Of a DNA stretch of 64,000 nt, positions 1 through 14,552 are shown piece by piece. The DNA is from Talpa occidentalis. Taxonomy: Eukaryota > Chordata > Mammalia > Eulipotyphla > Talpidae. The notes under the pieces were generated by a model. It had not been told where the DNA came from. It ran no database searches and was given only the letters and a program-made list of their open reading frames with translations. Within the stretch, counting starts at the first letter, position 1, and every line of letters begins with the position of its first letter. A program made the position numbers and the translations under genes. The stretch covers positions 15,275,314 to 15,339,313 of the forward strand of contig NW_023601543.1 of assembly GCF_014898055.3 (NCBI RefSeq). The letters are read 5' to 3'.

Positions 1-382
1 TTTACATGGGAACAGACCTGTGGGGGGAAAAGCCATTGAAGTACGAGAATGTGAGGACTTAAGCATTTATATCAACATTTGTATTTTAATGTGGTAGGCA
101 TCTATAAAATATGAAATTAAAAACTTACACAATATCTTGGAACTATAAATCAGTTTTAGTACTTGGAGAGAACTGCATTCTCTTCATGATAGAAAAGCAG
201 TTATTTTTATGATAACTCCCTCAACTTTTGATGCCACATAAAATACCTGAGATTTTATAAGGAGGAACATTTGAAGTCTTTTAAACTGTTTTTAAAGTAG
301 CATTGTATAGAAGTTAGTAGAACAATAAATTTTGGATGTATTCATTTAACCTCTATTGATCATCCTTAATTTTTGTTCACAG

Positions 383-515
383 GGATTCACAAACTGGACT
401 AAGCGAGATTTCAATCAGTTTATTAAAGCTAATGAGAAGTATGGGAGAGATGACATAGATAACATAGCTCGAGAGGTGGAGGGCAAATCCCCTGAGGAGG
501 TCATGGAGTATTCAG
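383..515 (+). CDS. SMARCA1: SMARCA1 exon encoding the SANT domain (gene continues upstream of the window)
   Basis: This internal exon begins after a consensus acceptor (pyrimidine-rich tract, ...TTCACAG) and ends at a GTTTGT donor. It starts on a complete Gly codon and ends after the first base of a split Ala codon. It encodes [13 protein letters not shown] through VMEYS, the SANT domain of ISWI remodellers. SMARCA1/SNF2L is the nuclear ATPase of NURF- and CERF-type complexes that slides nucleosomes; SANT, spacer and SLIDE contact histone tails and linker DNA. The five exons here total 648 nt (215 residues plus stop), roughly the last fifth of a protein of about 1050 residues. ATPase, helicase and HAND regions lie upstream of the window. 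The family call is near certain. SMARCA1 is chosen over SMARCA5 because of the C-terminal tail. Confidence 0.97.
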
Positions 516-1654
516 GTTTGTTTAAACCTCAAATATGATATTTAACTATAACCTCATTTCTTTACTGTCAACTTAATTGTACCTTTGTTCAAAGATCTTC
601 TAAACATTTATGAATAAAACATAGGTGCAGGTAAAATTCTAATTATATTTCCATGAAAAGATGACAAGATTTATAAAGAAAAACGCTAATAGTTACAAAG
701 TCTGTAAAGCTCTCATAAAACAAGGGTGCTATTGGATGAACATTGACAAAATATATTTCTACCTTTTGCACCTCTGGAATTTGGTCTTCTTTTGGTCAAG
801 TTAAATCTCAAAATGAGACTTCAGTTTCAGCAGATTGAATTAGTGCCTTTCTAGGTCATTCTTGAAATAGTTTCCATTAGACACTTTTAGATCCTCAAAC
901 ACCCTCAAGGTTCCAATCTACCCCAGACAGGTCATGTAGATTCCTTTACTTGATGCAAGCTGCAGTAGATCTAGAAAGACTGTTTGAATACACATGTTGC
1001 TTGATCCTAGAATCATCTTCCTCTCTCACTTATCTGTGTCTTTGATCTTTACCAAAACTAGATTAGCTATTGAAGTGTATGTAGTGAGTACTGAGTCTTA
1101 CATCACATTCCGCCTCAGGCCTCTGAAATATCTTGTCAAAAATAGGTAAATATGTCCACCATAAATTCTCTAGGTTAAACATAGAAAGTTTCTAATTTCC
1201 AAATAGGTTGAGTTCTCATATTTTGTCTGAATATCAGCTGTTCAGAATGTAGAACATTTTTTTCCCTGTAAGAATAATGTTGCAAAGTTGGTTTAGGTTT
1301 CTATGCTAAGACCTCCAAGCTTGTTTAGTTTTAATAACTGAATTTCTGTGTTTTGCAATGAAAAATATTGGGGAGGAAACATAATAATAAATAAAAACTA
1401 TTACAGGCTAGGAACAGCTTTAATTTATTTATAGCTTTAATTTATAGTGCTGGTGGTTGAAGAAATTCAAGTTTAATTGGAGAACAGGTACTTTTTTTCA
1501 CTTTGGGAAATCTGAAAGGATGGTAATAGGCACTTTGGAGGTCGATTGTATTGAGGTTCTGTTTTGTATAGTGACATCAAGTTTGTGAACTGCCTTTTCC
1601 TTGAATCTAGCATAACAGTACTAATACTCTTCTTAAAAAATATTTGTAAAAATT
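516..1654. other. SMARCA1 intron, first part
   Basis: AT-rich intronic sequence directly after the SANT exon donor. I see no coding, RNA or confidently named repeat feature before the L1 fragment that begins near 1655. Confidence 0.8.
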
Positions 1655-2345
1655 TTTAATAGTTTTTTCTTTTAATTGTGGTAACATTAGGGTTCTCCCC
1701 ATCAGGTATCACCATTGTAGGGTACCTGCCACCAAATTACCCATAGTCCTTCACCACAGTCCATTGTGCTTCCTTCCTTCCCTCTCTCTTCCTACTCCTC
1801 CCGCATCCTGCCCCCTTTTGGATGCTTCAGTTCTGTAGTCAGTTTTCAAGGATTAGCTTTTAGGGTTGTCTTTCTCTGGTTCTTAATTTGGTCTCTCTAT
1901 GTCCCACATATTAGTGACACCAGCTGGTATTTATCTTTCTTCTTCTGACTTATTTCACTTAAGATTGTCGCTTCCAACTCCTTCCATGTTGCTGCAAATG
2001 TCATGAGTTTACCTTTTTTAATCACTGAGTAGTAGTATTCCATTGTGTCTTGATATCTTCTTGATCTACTCATCTGTTTTGGGACACTTAGGTTGTTTCC
2101 ATATCTTAGCCATTGTAAATAGTGCTGCTGTGAACATAGGGGTGCAGGTTTTCTTTCTAATTAGTGTTTTTTTAGTAGATACCTAGGAGTGGAATTGCTG
2201 TGTGGTATGAGAGACCTCCACACTAATTTCCACAAGGGGTAGACCAGTCCACATTCACACCAGGAATGTAAGAGGATTCCCTTTTCTTTACACCTTCACC
2301 AGCACTTGTTGTTTCTGGTCATTTTGATAAACTTTGTTACATAAG
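1655..2345 (-). repeat. L1 3' end, minus orientation
   Basis: On the + strand this reads as the reverse of a LINE-1 3' region. It runs through 'ccatgttgctgcaaatg', 'tattccattgtgtc', 'catctgttttgg' and 'cataggggtgcagg', the usual end of ORF2 and start of the 3'UTR seen backwards. It is 5'-truncated and diverged, with no open frame. It sits inside the intron between the SANT exon and the spacer-helix exon, antisense to the gene. Confidence 0.8.
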
Positions 2346-3625
<1,280 letters not shown>

Positions 3626-3709
3626 TAGATTATTTTTATTGATAGGATGATTAGCGCTAACTTATCGTTGCACATTTAGTGAAAAGCACTATTTTGCTTA
3701 AATCCACAG

Positions 3710-3922
3710 ATTGCAAGATACAAGGCTCCATTTCATCAGTTGCGTATTCAATATGGAGCTAGTAAAGGAAAGAACTATACTGAGGAAGAAGATAGATTCT
3801 TGATTTGTATGTTACACAAAATGGGCTTTGATAGAGAAAACGTGTATGAAGAGTTAAGACAGTGTGTGCGGAATGCTCCTCAGTTTAGATTTGACTGGTT
3901 TATCAAGTCTAGAACTGCCATG
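3710..3922 (+). CDS. SMARCA1: SMARCA1 exon: spacer and first part of SLIDE
   Basis: The exon follows AAATCCACAG and ends at GTATGT. It is exactly 71 codons (phase 0 to phase 0), from [16 protein letters not shown] to FIKSRTAM. It carries the end of the spacer and the start of the SLIDE domain, a SANT-like fold specific to ISWI that binds linker DNA. The signature [19 protein letters not shown] is present. Reading through the donor would add only five residues before a stop. The next intron is 12.3 kb. Confidence 0.97.
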
Positions 3923-4760
3923 GTATGTATTCCTTTCTAATTTGTTCCAACTTTTTATTTTGAAAAATTTCAAGCATCTGTCTTCACATAGATTCTCTTG
4001 TTAGTATTTTGCCAATTCGTTAATATTTTACCACATTAGTTTCCTCCTACCCATATATTGTATTATCTCTCTATATAATATGCTTTGTATTTTGAAATAC
4101 AGAAACATCTTCTATATTCAGAAATAGGTGATTTAATATTCCTGAGTATTGCGTATCTTTGTTTCTGGACCAAGTTGAAGACATGAGCATTCACCTCAAA
4201 TTCTTCAGCATTCCTCCCTAGAAATAAGAACTTTTTCCTAAATAACCACAATACTGTTATCCTACCTGAAAATGTTAACATTAATTCTGGAATGTCATCT
4301 AATATATAGTTCATGTACAAAACTTTCACTTGCCCCCAAAGTGTCTTTCACAGCTGTTTTTTAAAATTGCCTATCTAGTAAGGGGGCTCATATTGCATTT
4401 GGTTGTGAATCTCTAGTCTCTTTCAAGCTCCAACTTTTTACTTTTCACCACAGTGACTAGACTACTTATTGTGTAGAATGTACCATATTTATCTCATTGT
4501 TTATTGTTCAAACTCAGGTTAAACATTTTGTGCAAGAACGTGATGTGACGTACTTATTACATCACATCAGGCAATCAGGAGGTACATTAGGTCAGATTGT
4601 CCTTTCTTGGCGATTTGAAGTTTGATCTCTTTGTTAATATGATGATCACTAGCTCTTTCTATTTTAAATGTACATTTTCTCCTTTGTAATTAGTCAGGTG
4701 GTACTTGAAAATGTGTGACTGACTTAAGGATTTATTTTTAATGAAAAGGAATCTCTGCTT
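3923..4760 (-). repeat. Old LINE-like sequence, probable L1 3'UTR in minus orientation
   Basis: The start of the 12.3-kb intron (TTTTATTTTGAAAAATTTCAAGC, then a run to about 4720) resembles the reversed 3'UTR of old mammalian L1. A similar opening occurs at 15490. The copy is degraded and its borders are approximate. Confidence 0.4.
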
Positions 4761-7700
4761 AAGTTGAGTCTTTTTAAAACTATTAAGAGACTGGGAATAT
4801 TTAAGTAGAAGAGATATTTTATTTTAACTTCATCAATTTACTGTTATTTTCAGGTGTGAGTTGTGTTCCTGGTAAATTCTAGTGCTACTTAACAGTGTTT
4901 ATGATGAGCTTGAATTAAGTGCTACATTTAATGTTGACAGTATCAGCCTTTTGTCAGTCAAGGAAATTAGACAAAATGGTTTTATACAGTCTAAAAATTA
5001 AAAGTAACCAGAAACCAACAACCCAAGCATTGAACAGTTTTCTTAAGGCATTCCCATCCATCATAAATATTCTATTGACCAAAAGTTCATAGAGGTGCAA
5101 AGCAATGCTTAATATTTTGTCTACTCATTTTATCTTTTCGATTCAAGTTGAACAAAAAGTAAAGAAAAAATGAAGTTGCTATATATTGAAGACACTAATT
5201 TGGGTGGATGTTTTAGAAGGTATTTCTTAAGAGTGTAACAGAGTTGGAGTGTTCTTGAATTGTCATTAGAATGTGCCTGTGAAGTTTCTGGAATACATGC
5301 TACTAGAAGACCTAGCAAATACTTTGGATCAAGCCAGGATTCAAAAGGAAATAGAGCAGTTGGAATGATGAATCAATTGAATCTTGCACCGTAGTGTTGA
5401 ATAGGGAGGTTTGTAAAGTGTTATACTTGTACCAAGGAATATGAAAACGTATTTATCTTAGCAATACATAATACAAAGAATTGAGAAAAGAATAAAAAAG
5501 ATAAAAATCTGTGGGATGAAGGATGGAGGTTGGATGTAGGGAAGAGTTATTTGATAGGGTTCTTTGGGAAGTTAAAATAGATTATTGAAAAACAATGTAG
5601 AATAGCTTTTCTATTGGCTTTGAAAATGGGAATCTGTTTTGACTGAAGACTTTGGAAGTGAGCTTGTTGGCCTTTCAAGGTGCCTTCTAGCTCAGTGTAT
5701 GATCATGTTTAGTAGAGAACTTCTTTGAAAGGCCAAGCATTTAAATTTTTTTAGCCATTTGGGTTTTATATGTATAATGCCCTAATTTAGAGCAGTATTA
5801 ACAGCTTGTAAGAGACAAATGCTTCCCTGCATTTGTCGATGAATGTTTTAGATCATACATGCCCTTTTAGGTGATAGAACAGTTGTTGAAATTTGAATAT
5901 AATTTCAGTGATATTTTAGTAATTTTTAGAAAGGTTGAAAGTTTAATGCTGTTTTCAGTTTTCTGGAATCATTAAACTGAAAGCGGTAGGAAGAAATAGG
6001 TTTGAAAGTGCAAGGAAAATCTTACACTATCTATAATATGAATATGACTCTGGAACTACATAACCTTATTTTATTGTCTAAGAAAAACCCTGGTGTATTA
6101 TTCACAACCACTAGATGTCTCTGAACTCCCTTGTAAAGAATTTTGCCTCCATCTTCTTCTATAAAACGTTTACCTCTTTCGTTACCACGAGACAGAAATC
6201 TGTAATGTATATTTTGGCAAAGAGCAGATATTAGTTATGTAGTTGATTGTAAAACAAAACCTTTATTTTGTCTGTTAAAAAATGATATGCCTCTGCCCTT
6301 AACCACCTTCTGAAAGGGAGAATTTATGATTTCTAAAGAATATTTTAAAAAATACGTTTATTTCATATTTAAATATTTTAATCAATGTTTTTTTTTTTGT
6401 TTGTTTTTTCAATCACACTATTTTTATTTCCCTCCTAGTTAATGGATAATTTTTGCTTACATTTCTGGATTTAGAATATAGGTAATGTATTTTAAGATAT
6501 GTACATATTTGAACCATCTTTTAAAAGTATTTCATGATAATATTAATCACAAAGGAACTAAAGAAATGGATTTTTAATGTTCCTGGATGATCTCTTTCTC
6601 CCCTCTTTTAAAATCATTGTTCTTGTTTCAGTGAGTCGTATCCACAGTCAAGGATAAGAAACTTCCCCCTTGAAAGAGGCAGTTGTGATTTCCAAAATTA
6701 AAATACTTTGTTTCATTAAAAGTGCCCTCTTCAGAAATATAGGGGATGTAATTTGATTCATTATGTGAGTTTGTCACTGTGTTGAAATGAAAATTGTACT
6801 AATGATTAAACTTTAAATTTAGCTTGCTGAAGAATCTATCTGTAAAAATACAATATTACTTAAAGATGACTCTTCTTTCTCAGGGACACAAGAAAATAAT
6901 GTGTTAGAAGAAAAGAGAGAAAAGTAGATACCTTAGTGGTTATATTTTATTCAGATGTCTCCAAGTACAAAATTCCTGGCTTCTGACTTAGCTAACAGGC
7001 TTAAAGTACTTAAAGGCATGAACCTCCACTTTTAAATATGCCTAACTTTGAAAGCCTTTAGGTAAAGGTTTGAAGATTTCTTTGAGGCTCTTCTCCTTTT
7101 AAAAATGCTGGCTATACAAAAGAGAAAATGAGGTTTAGTTCCATTTCTCTGTGCTAAAAAGATTGTGATTTCTTTCTCTGAGTACTCGTGTGGTCTTTAA
7201 GTAAGTAATCAGTCTCTATTGAACTACATAAACAAGTAGGAAGGATATGATCAAGTTACATTTTTTAAGCTCAGAGCATTTGAATGGCCCAGCTTTTCGG
7301 TAGAAAATATCTTTTCTAAGAAAAATATCTTACAATGGGGGTCGTAGTCTCAAGACATTCAATAAGAGACTTAAAAGGAGCTTTACCAAATGGCTATAAG
7401 AGAAAATGATACTACGCTGCATTTACATGATACCCTTTATATGCCCTTGCCAATCCCTTTACTAATGATAGCTCATTAATTTTCTTGCCATTCCTTGTAG
7501 GGAATGGACATCAGGGTACTATCTCCGTTCATTTGGTGACAGACTAACGTTACTGGGAGATTTGAGAAGTGTCTGAGAGGAGCAAAATGATGCAGCACTT
7601 GTCTCAGTTTACTGCAGAGGACTTGTGGAAAGTACTTGTTTAATTAGTAATTCCTTAGACCTTCTTAAGTCCTTCTAAGTACTAACAGGAGAAAAAACAG

Positions 7701-8689
7701 AGTTGAGCTTTCTGAGATAAAAGAACATTTCTTCATGTAACCATTTATTACTTTATTTGCAGCATTGCTTTGACTCTTTAATTGTGGCTAAAAAGTTGTA
7801 GTGTGGTAACATAGATATGAAGGTGTGAAATTACTCCCCTAAATCATATCTGGCAGTATAAACCAATGTTACCTTAAAAAAGAAAACAAAAACCTGTGGC
7901 TTTTAACTTCTGGGAAGCTTTTTTCTTTCCTCATCTAGCCAGCTCTGGAAACTGTGTGCATTGCCTGTGGCCATGTATGTTGGAATTGAATGAAAGTAGC
8001 AGTAATTAGTTACTGCAATTACCTTGTTTTTGTGGAGTTTCAATGAACTTTTCTGATAGCATCTCCCAAAGTGAATCACACACTGTTGTTCACAACACAA
8101 TACAGATTTTATGTTGTTACTGTGTGTTTTCAAACCACAACTTTATTACTAATGAAAGTGCTCCTTATTTAAAATCAAATGACATGCCCTATTAGAATTT
8201 TAGGAGCAAAAATATTAAAATATTTTTAGAAAATATCACTCTAATTTTTTATTAGCTTGCTTCTTTTTTATAGGTTTATCAGTGATAATAAATGTTAATT
8301 ATGTTATTAGTTCAGCACAGGATATTTTATAAGCTATCTGTCCCGTCAAACAAGGATTTTCTTTATAATTTAGTAAAATGAAAGTCAAATTAAAAAAATC
8401 CCTAATTCTCCGGTAACAGTAGCATGTTTGTTGCATCTGCAGCATGATCTAGGAAATTTCATAAAGAAGTTCACTCATGATTTTTTTTATTTCATATGTT
8501 TGTAGTTAATTGTGTGATAACTGCTGATACTGCTATTTTAGAGTATTAATGAATTACGAATAGGAATGCATTACTGGTAAAATTGATACACTGTAAGATG
8601 TATTGTTGAGTTCTTGGCTATGCATTTGTTAAAATATTATAGGAATGTATCATTCCCTCATGCCTGGAAAGACTAAAGTGTCCCTTATC
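4761..8689. other. Unremarkable intronic sequence
   Basis: AT-rich intron of SMARCA1. I find no exon-like frame, RNA gene or recognisable interspersed repeat in this stretch. Confidence 0.7.
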
Positions 8690-9065
8690 AACCCGAATTT
8701 TAAAGAAGCGGGTCCTGGATAGAGGCATGTCCAGAGGAGGTGGCGCTTATCTTTGTCTTGAGGGTCAGGTCAGAGGAATGGCTTCACAGAAGAGGTCCTT
8801 CTTGGAAACTCAAAGCAGTTGGCCCTGGGACTGTGTTCTGGGGTTGTGGAAAGAGCCTGTGCACAGTAGACAAACAACACATTCAGGAGCTGGATGTAGC
8901 TTGTGTGGTAGACTGGCCAGAGAAGCGCTGGAAGCTGAGGAGCTCTTTGGCGGCCAGGTGACAAAGGGGCCCTGTCTGCTCTACTGAGATTTTGGGTCAT
9001 TCGTCTGTAGGAAGTGAGAAATCATTGAAGGGTTTATCAGGGCAATGGCATGATCAGATTCACAT
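8690..9065. other. G+C-richer intronic patch, unassigned
   Basis: About 370 bp with clearly higher G+C than the surrounding intron and several overlapping short open frames on both strands (up to 86 codons). The frames overlap each other and show no known domain, so I do not call a gene. The right part ('gaagggtttatcagggcaatggcatgatcag') resembles an old dispersed mammalian repeat that I cannot name. Confidence 0.4.
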
Positions 9066-10492
9066 TTTAGAAACACTGCTCTGTGGAAGTGGGCAAATGT
9101 CTACTTCAGCCACCAACTACTGATTATAATCCCCAAATTTATATTTTTGAGGTTTCTCTGTTCCTCATCTTTTGTTTCCCCCTTGGCTAACATATACTCT
9201 CAATCCCAGAGTCATTTTTTATTACTCCTCTTCTAACCTTCAAGCACACTGGTTGTATCGAAAGGGGTCAGCATCTAGCATGAATAAATGAACAGGGAAC
9301 TCTCATACCTCATCTGTTTCATAGACTCCCACAGTTGGCTCAGAATTAGATAAAATGTGAAGAAATGTTCCAATGAGTTTGTGTTTTTCTTCTCTCTTCA
9401 ACTACCTTTTTATAAAGATCGACTTTATTTGGCTATCATCCCTGCAACTTTTATTTATTTACAAGTGTGAATAACCTGTTATAATTATCATGTGTTTTCT
9501 TAGCAACTATAGTATATGATTTAAGACTGAACAGTCCTAGCAATCTGAAATACAATAAGAGTGCTAACAGGAGTTTGTTTTAGGTACTTACACATGTTTT
9601 AGGAGTTTTAGATATTTATACTCATAAGTATATCTTGCGAGGAGGTGAGATAACATTTTACGAATGATGGTATGTATGTAACACCATTATTGTGTGTACT
9701 GCAGCTTAAGCAGCAGCAGTTAAGTAAAAGCATACCATTTGATACTTGTTTGAGAAATGTAGAAATATTTATTAGAATTTTAACTCCCGTTTAACTGCCA
9801 GTGTGCTTGGGCCTGAGAACCAAGTACAGACTACTGTTGCTTTTTGTTGGTATGGTAAGGGCTCCAAAGTGACAACGAAGCTAGGAATATATAGTTGAAG
9901 ATCCTGATTCTGGAAGTCAAGTAGAGGAAGTGTGGAGTCATTTATTACAGAGCAGAGGAGAAAGAAACAGCCATTTCATTTTACTAAGAATTGTAGAGAA
10001 AAATTCTGACTTGATAGACCTGCCTACAAAGTTCGACACAAATGTGGAGTGCAGGCTGCTTCTGCCCCTGCTCATTCATCTGCCTTTTGACATTCAGCCA
10101 TAACAGGCACAGCCCTTCTGTCATTCAGACTTAGGTAGGCTTAGTGTCTAGGATTTTAGTACATAGGAAATGTAATGTGGAGCCTTCTTTAATCTCTTTC
10201 AATAAGTCACTTCAAGTCTACTGATGCTTTCTGTGCCTTTTGAATTGATGCTTTGAAGCTAAGTATTGGGGCAAAGGATATTTGAACTTAGTGCCCAGCA
10301 TGATTGATATTCACCACATACTAGGGGCAGCACTGCTCACTGCAAACATTGCATCATTTATTAACTAAAGTTAGAGGTACAATCCTAGTGTTCCAACATT
10401 GAAACCATGGAACCCAATCATAAATTCTTAAAAAGGTATGGAAAATCAAGCAGCACAATTTGTTTAAAATAAATCTAGTCTATAGTTTAAAA
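9066..10492. other. Unremarkable intronic sequence
   Basis: SMARCA1 intron. I see nothing to annotate beyond general AT richness. Confidence 0.65.
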
Positions 10493-10800
10493 CAGGGGTT
10501 GGCAAACTGACCAGCAAGCCAGGAATGATTTTTCACATTTGCAAATGGTTGAAAGAAAATCAAAAAACTATTTCATGACATGTAAAGATTATACACAATT
10601 CATATTTTAGTATCTGTTAGTGAGGTTCTGTGGGAACACAGCCACACAGTCATTTATGTATTGTCTACAGCTGCTTTCATGCTGCAGTGGCAGAGCTGAG
10701 GAACGGTGAAAGGACCCACGTGTCTGCAAAGCTAAAAATATTTACAAAATTTTACACTCTGGTTCTGTACAGAAAAGATGTGCTAATTTCTGGTTTAAAA
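10493..10800 (+). mobile_element. hAT-Charlie-type DNA transposon remnant (non-autonomous)
   Basis: The element starts with the terminal motif CAGGGGTTGGCAAACT. It continues with the characteristic internal stretches 'gaacacagccacac', 'catttatgtattgtctacagctgctttca' (divided here by divergence) and 'tctgtacagaaaa'. This order matches the widespread MER1-group hAT-Charlie non-autonomous family. The right terminal repeat is lost or unreadable, and no transposase frame is present. Confidence 0.75.
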
Positions 10801-13179
10801 GAATATGTGGGAAGGGTGGGTAGCAAGAGAGAAAGAATATAACCAAGGATCGATAAAAATATTGTAAATACTTTGGTTGTTGGAAGGGGGGTCAGGTGGT
10901 GATGGTCCTGGAGGTATGATTGTGGCCTAATAACATCGGAGGTTTTGTCATACTGAAGAGGGAATCAACTTGTTCTCTGTGACTACAAAAGTTAGATCCA
11001 GAACCAGTTGTTGGAAAATCTAAGCAGTAGCAAATTGTAGCTTTGCATAAGGGACCTATTTGTTTGTTTTCCCTATATTAAAGTAACATTGGTTTACAAC
11101 ACTGTATATTATTTAGGGGAATACGGACCATTTTTAATTTTAATAGACAGCCTTGGCAAGTAATGAACACCCCATCATTGGAAGAATTCAGACAGACTGG
11201 ACAGCTAATTAGGAAGGACTTAGTAGAAAGAATTTAGCAGCAACTTGAATGATTTTTAAAGGTCCTTTCTCATCTTGAGAGTCTACAATTTTATGAACCC
11301 ACACTATTAAAAACCTGTATCAGGGGAGACTTCTGAGAACAAAAATACACCTCTGATGACATCACTCCTGCTCAGAAATTATCGATGAAATCCTTTTGTC
11401 AATTGGGTTAAGTAAAATTCCTTAGTTCTTTCTTCCTTATTGGTTTCTAGGTTCTTTGAAATTTGATCCAAACTTAACCTTATCACTCTTAACTCAGCCC
11501 AGTACTTCCCAAGTTGTTTTCTCCCAACCAGTGTTCCAGGATATCCAAAAAGACATTTTGCAGGAATAAGGTTCTGTGTTCAGATTTAGGAAGTGCTCAT
11601 ACGGAGTCCTGCCCTAGAAACTTATGACCTACGTTACAATGCACAAAAGCTTGCAGAAACCCTACCATGAAGAGATTTGCTTAACTTTAAAAAAAAAAAA
11701 ATCATTTGCACACACGCCAACACCATGCTTTTTCTCTTTTGCCTCCACTAGTAACATTGCAGAACAGTATTCTACTTGTCCTTTACCTGGTCTCTGCTGA
11801 TGTCTCTCTTGTTTTTACATCTCCTGTTTTCCTCGTGTGGAAATAGTTTGAGACCCCATGAACCATGCATGCCCTGTAACCCCAGGAAAACAGGGAGAGA
11901 AAGAGTTATAAGAATCTAGGCTGATATGTGTGTGCAAGGGGAAAGTTTATAAAATGAAAGTGTTCTGACATGAAATTTCTCATGGTCATTACATAGTCAC
12001 TTAGTTATTCAAAAAGGGAATCACTGTTTTATTGGTCATCTGGCCTTTCTCCTTGTAATTCCTGGTTTAGTTAGTGTCCTGTTTATGATACCATCTGTTC
12101 AGTTGGGCAGTCCTTAAGCCTGTGAATAAAAAATTGGTTTGTTATCTCTAGAGAAAGTGGCATTACCGATGCTAGGAATGTAATGACCACCCTTGCCCAT
12201 TCCTTGGTGCCTTTCTCTGGAGACTTAGATTATTTTTCTGTGTCTGGAGTGGTTAGTGACAGGTTAAAAGAAACGAAAGTAAGAATTTATTATACAGTCT
12301 ATTTATAATCATTTCGAGGCATTCAACTTCCCTGTATAATTCTCAAAAGTATTATTTTTTCCTGAATCACCCATATGAATCATGAATATGTATCTCAAGA
12401 TATGTGCAGTCACAGGCAACTGTTACTTACTGAGAATAATAATAGCCAGAGGGTATAGCTTAATGATTCAAGAATCAGCTTTACAGAAAGACTATATCTG
12501 GTCTCCCTAGAAACCGACAATCAAATTTCATCAGGGTCAACTTAGCCCTTCCTATAATAGATAAATTGAATAACATGCTGTTTAATTTGTATGTGTGTTA
12601 TTGAATGAAGCTATGAAGAACATTTGGTCTGCATATTAAAGATACCACTACACTTTGGTAAGTAAGGAAAATTCCAGTGTTATTTTTCCTAAGTTACTTA
12701 ACCTTGGGTAATGGAGAATGTACTAGAAATTAGAATATAACAAAATTTAGGTTTTTTCTTTTTCTTTCCATGTATCCCCTTAAGTCACATGCTCTCTAAA
12801 GATTTTCTAAAGTCTCCTTTTGCCTCCCCAAACCTGACGTGATCTCTCAAAAAAAATGGCATAATGTGAATGAGCTGAGTGCAAGTCCTGGTTCTGAACT
12901 GTAATAGCCACGTGACCTGGTGAAGTGCTGTGGCTGCTGAATAAGAACACTCGTGCTTACTGCAGAGGTGCCCGTAGGCCTTAGCCCTACGCATAGCCCA
13001 GCCAGGACCCTGACCTGGTGTGAGTGTGCCCTGGGGCTGGCTCTCTTCTCCCTCCTTTGCATCAAACCTTAGTCTCTCACACCTTTTCTGAGGCATTTTA
13101 CTAAGTTTTTCCTTCTGGGCCCGCCTGTCCTGGTGTGACCTCTTTCCCAGTGTGAGCATTCTCACTTCTGAAGGGCGGA
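10801..13179. other. Intronic sequence, no confident feature
   Basis: SMARCA1 intron. A short stretch near 12870-12920 could be an eroded MIR. A 126-codon minus frame at 12785-13165 has no recognisable domain and is treated as chance. Confidence 0.6.
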
Positions 13180-13480
13180 GAGCACAGGATTTGAAACCAG
13201 ACAGAACTGGTTCCCATCATGGTGCTCAGTTACCAGTTGTTGGGACCTCAGGTTGCCCATTTGGAAATGGGAACTTATGTGAGGTTTACTTAGAAGTACC
13301 CCCCACTTTTTCTTTCCTGTGATCTGACATATAACATTGTCTTCATTTTAGGTGTTCATTGTAATGACTAAGTATTTATATACATATTGAGAATTTTTTA
13401 AAGGTTTGCATGAATCAGAGAACGTAAGGACTCTGCTCATTGCCTGGCATGTAGCAATCAAACCGAATGTACCAGTATTT
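13180..13480 (+). repeat. MIR-like SINE remnant
   Basis: The order of motifs is that of a MIR: a 'gatttgaaaccagacagaactgg' region, then 'gacctcaggttgcccatttggaaatggg', then 'attgcctggcatgtagcaatcaa' at the 3' side. It is diverged and interrupted, so the borders are approximate. Confidence 0.5.
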
Positions 13481-13689
13481 TGTAAGGTTGTTTTTAGTAC
13501 CTAAATGATAATTTCTTAATGTGTATTTTTTTTCTGACTAGATTGTCTGGTTTTCTGCTTCCTTTTGGGCATGAATGAGAGAGTAGAGGATGCTTGGATA
13601 GTTCATAATAGTTATGTGTAGCATTTCCTATGTTGTATGCCATTTTTCTGACTTTGATTTAAAAATGCCATTTGTCATTTCTTAAAAAT

Positions 13690-14082
13690 ACAGATTGCGC
13701 GAGATCTAAATGTTCAGTGCAGAAAATTTGGAAAATAACAGGCTAGTATAAAGAAGAAAGTAACAATCGCCATTGGGCCTACTCTCAGAAATAGCTGCTG
13801 TTCACCACTAGTGATGCTGCAGCTGACACTCTCGGTCTCGGCTATTCTGTGTGTATATGTACATAATAAGTTGTCTGTGGATCTTATTTTCAAATGGTCA
13901 AAATTCACTTCCCAGCATTTTTCCTGCTAAAAATAACACCACTCTAAATGTCCTTTCGTAAATCTTTCTATATGTCTCTTATTTCCTTGCACATTTCTAA
14001 GAGTGGAATTATTAGGTCAAAGGATATATAAATTTTAAGATGTTTCAATGATATTTACAAATTGCTTTCTAGAATGGTAGTA
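13690..14082 (-). repeat. Ancient LINE fragment, left part
   Basis: The text 'cagaaaatttggaaaataaca ... agagtggaattattaggtcaaaggatat ... caaattgctttctagaatgg' is an old mammalian LINE 3' region read backwards. The same element appears to resume at about 14750 ('ctgccaacactgggta'), so the sequence between is a later insertion. Confidence 0.6.
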
Positions 14083-14163
14083 TGTTAGTCTGCTTGGGCT
14101 GCCATCACAGCATAAAGCAGATGGGGGTGGGGGCTTAAGCAACAGAAAATCTCTGTATTTTGG

Positions 14164-14338
14164 GAGAGGGTATGTGAATTCCAACCCCCCCCCCCCTACT
14201 GAGCAGCCCCTTCCTACTCCCTAGCCTACCACTAGCCCTGTGACTAAGCCTAACTCTGACCTGAACTTAGGTCCTACCTAAACCTGGGTCCCGGTCCTTC
14301 CTAGCACTATGGCTAAACTACAGAACCACTGGGTTCCA
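14164..14338. repeat. Unknown 175-bp insertion with imperfect flanking duplication
   Basis: The insert interrupts the host element between an 'agaaaatctctgtattttggg'-type stretch (14144-14163) and its imperfect copy 'agaaaaatctcttgtttgggg' (14339 onward). It begins near a run of 12 C residues (14185-14196). It contains quasi-repeated CCTA/CTAG motifs. I recognise no family. Confidence 0.4.
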
Positions 14339-14552
14339 GAAAAATCTCTTGTTTGGGGGATCTGGAAGTTCAAGATCAAGGTGCCTGGCTTCTGGTGAGA
14401 GCTTTCTCCCTGACTTGTAGATGGCACCTCTGACTATGTTCTCAAATAGCCTTTCCTCTGTGCGTGCAGAGAGACAAAGCCATCTCTGTGTATCTCTTCC
14501 TCTTCCTTTAAGAATGTCCTTATGACCTCAGTTATCCTTTGTTTGCCTCCTT

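Noticed and set aside
8727..9000. Possible alternative SMARCA1 exon in a G+C-richer patch
   Set aside because: Frames on both strands overlap, no convincing acceptor/donor pair in phase with flanking exons, and no ISWI similarity.
12785..13165. 126-codon minus frame in the SMARCA1 intron
   Set aside because: No domain, overlaps another frame and probable MIR remnants; no splice sites making an exon of it.
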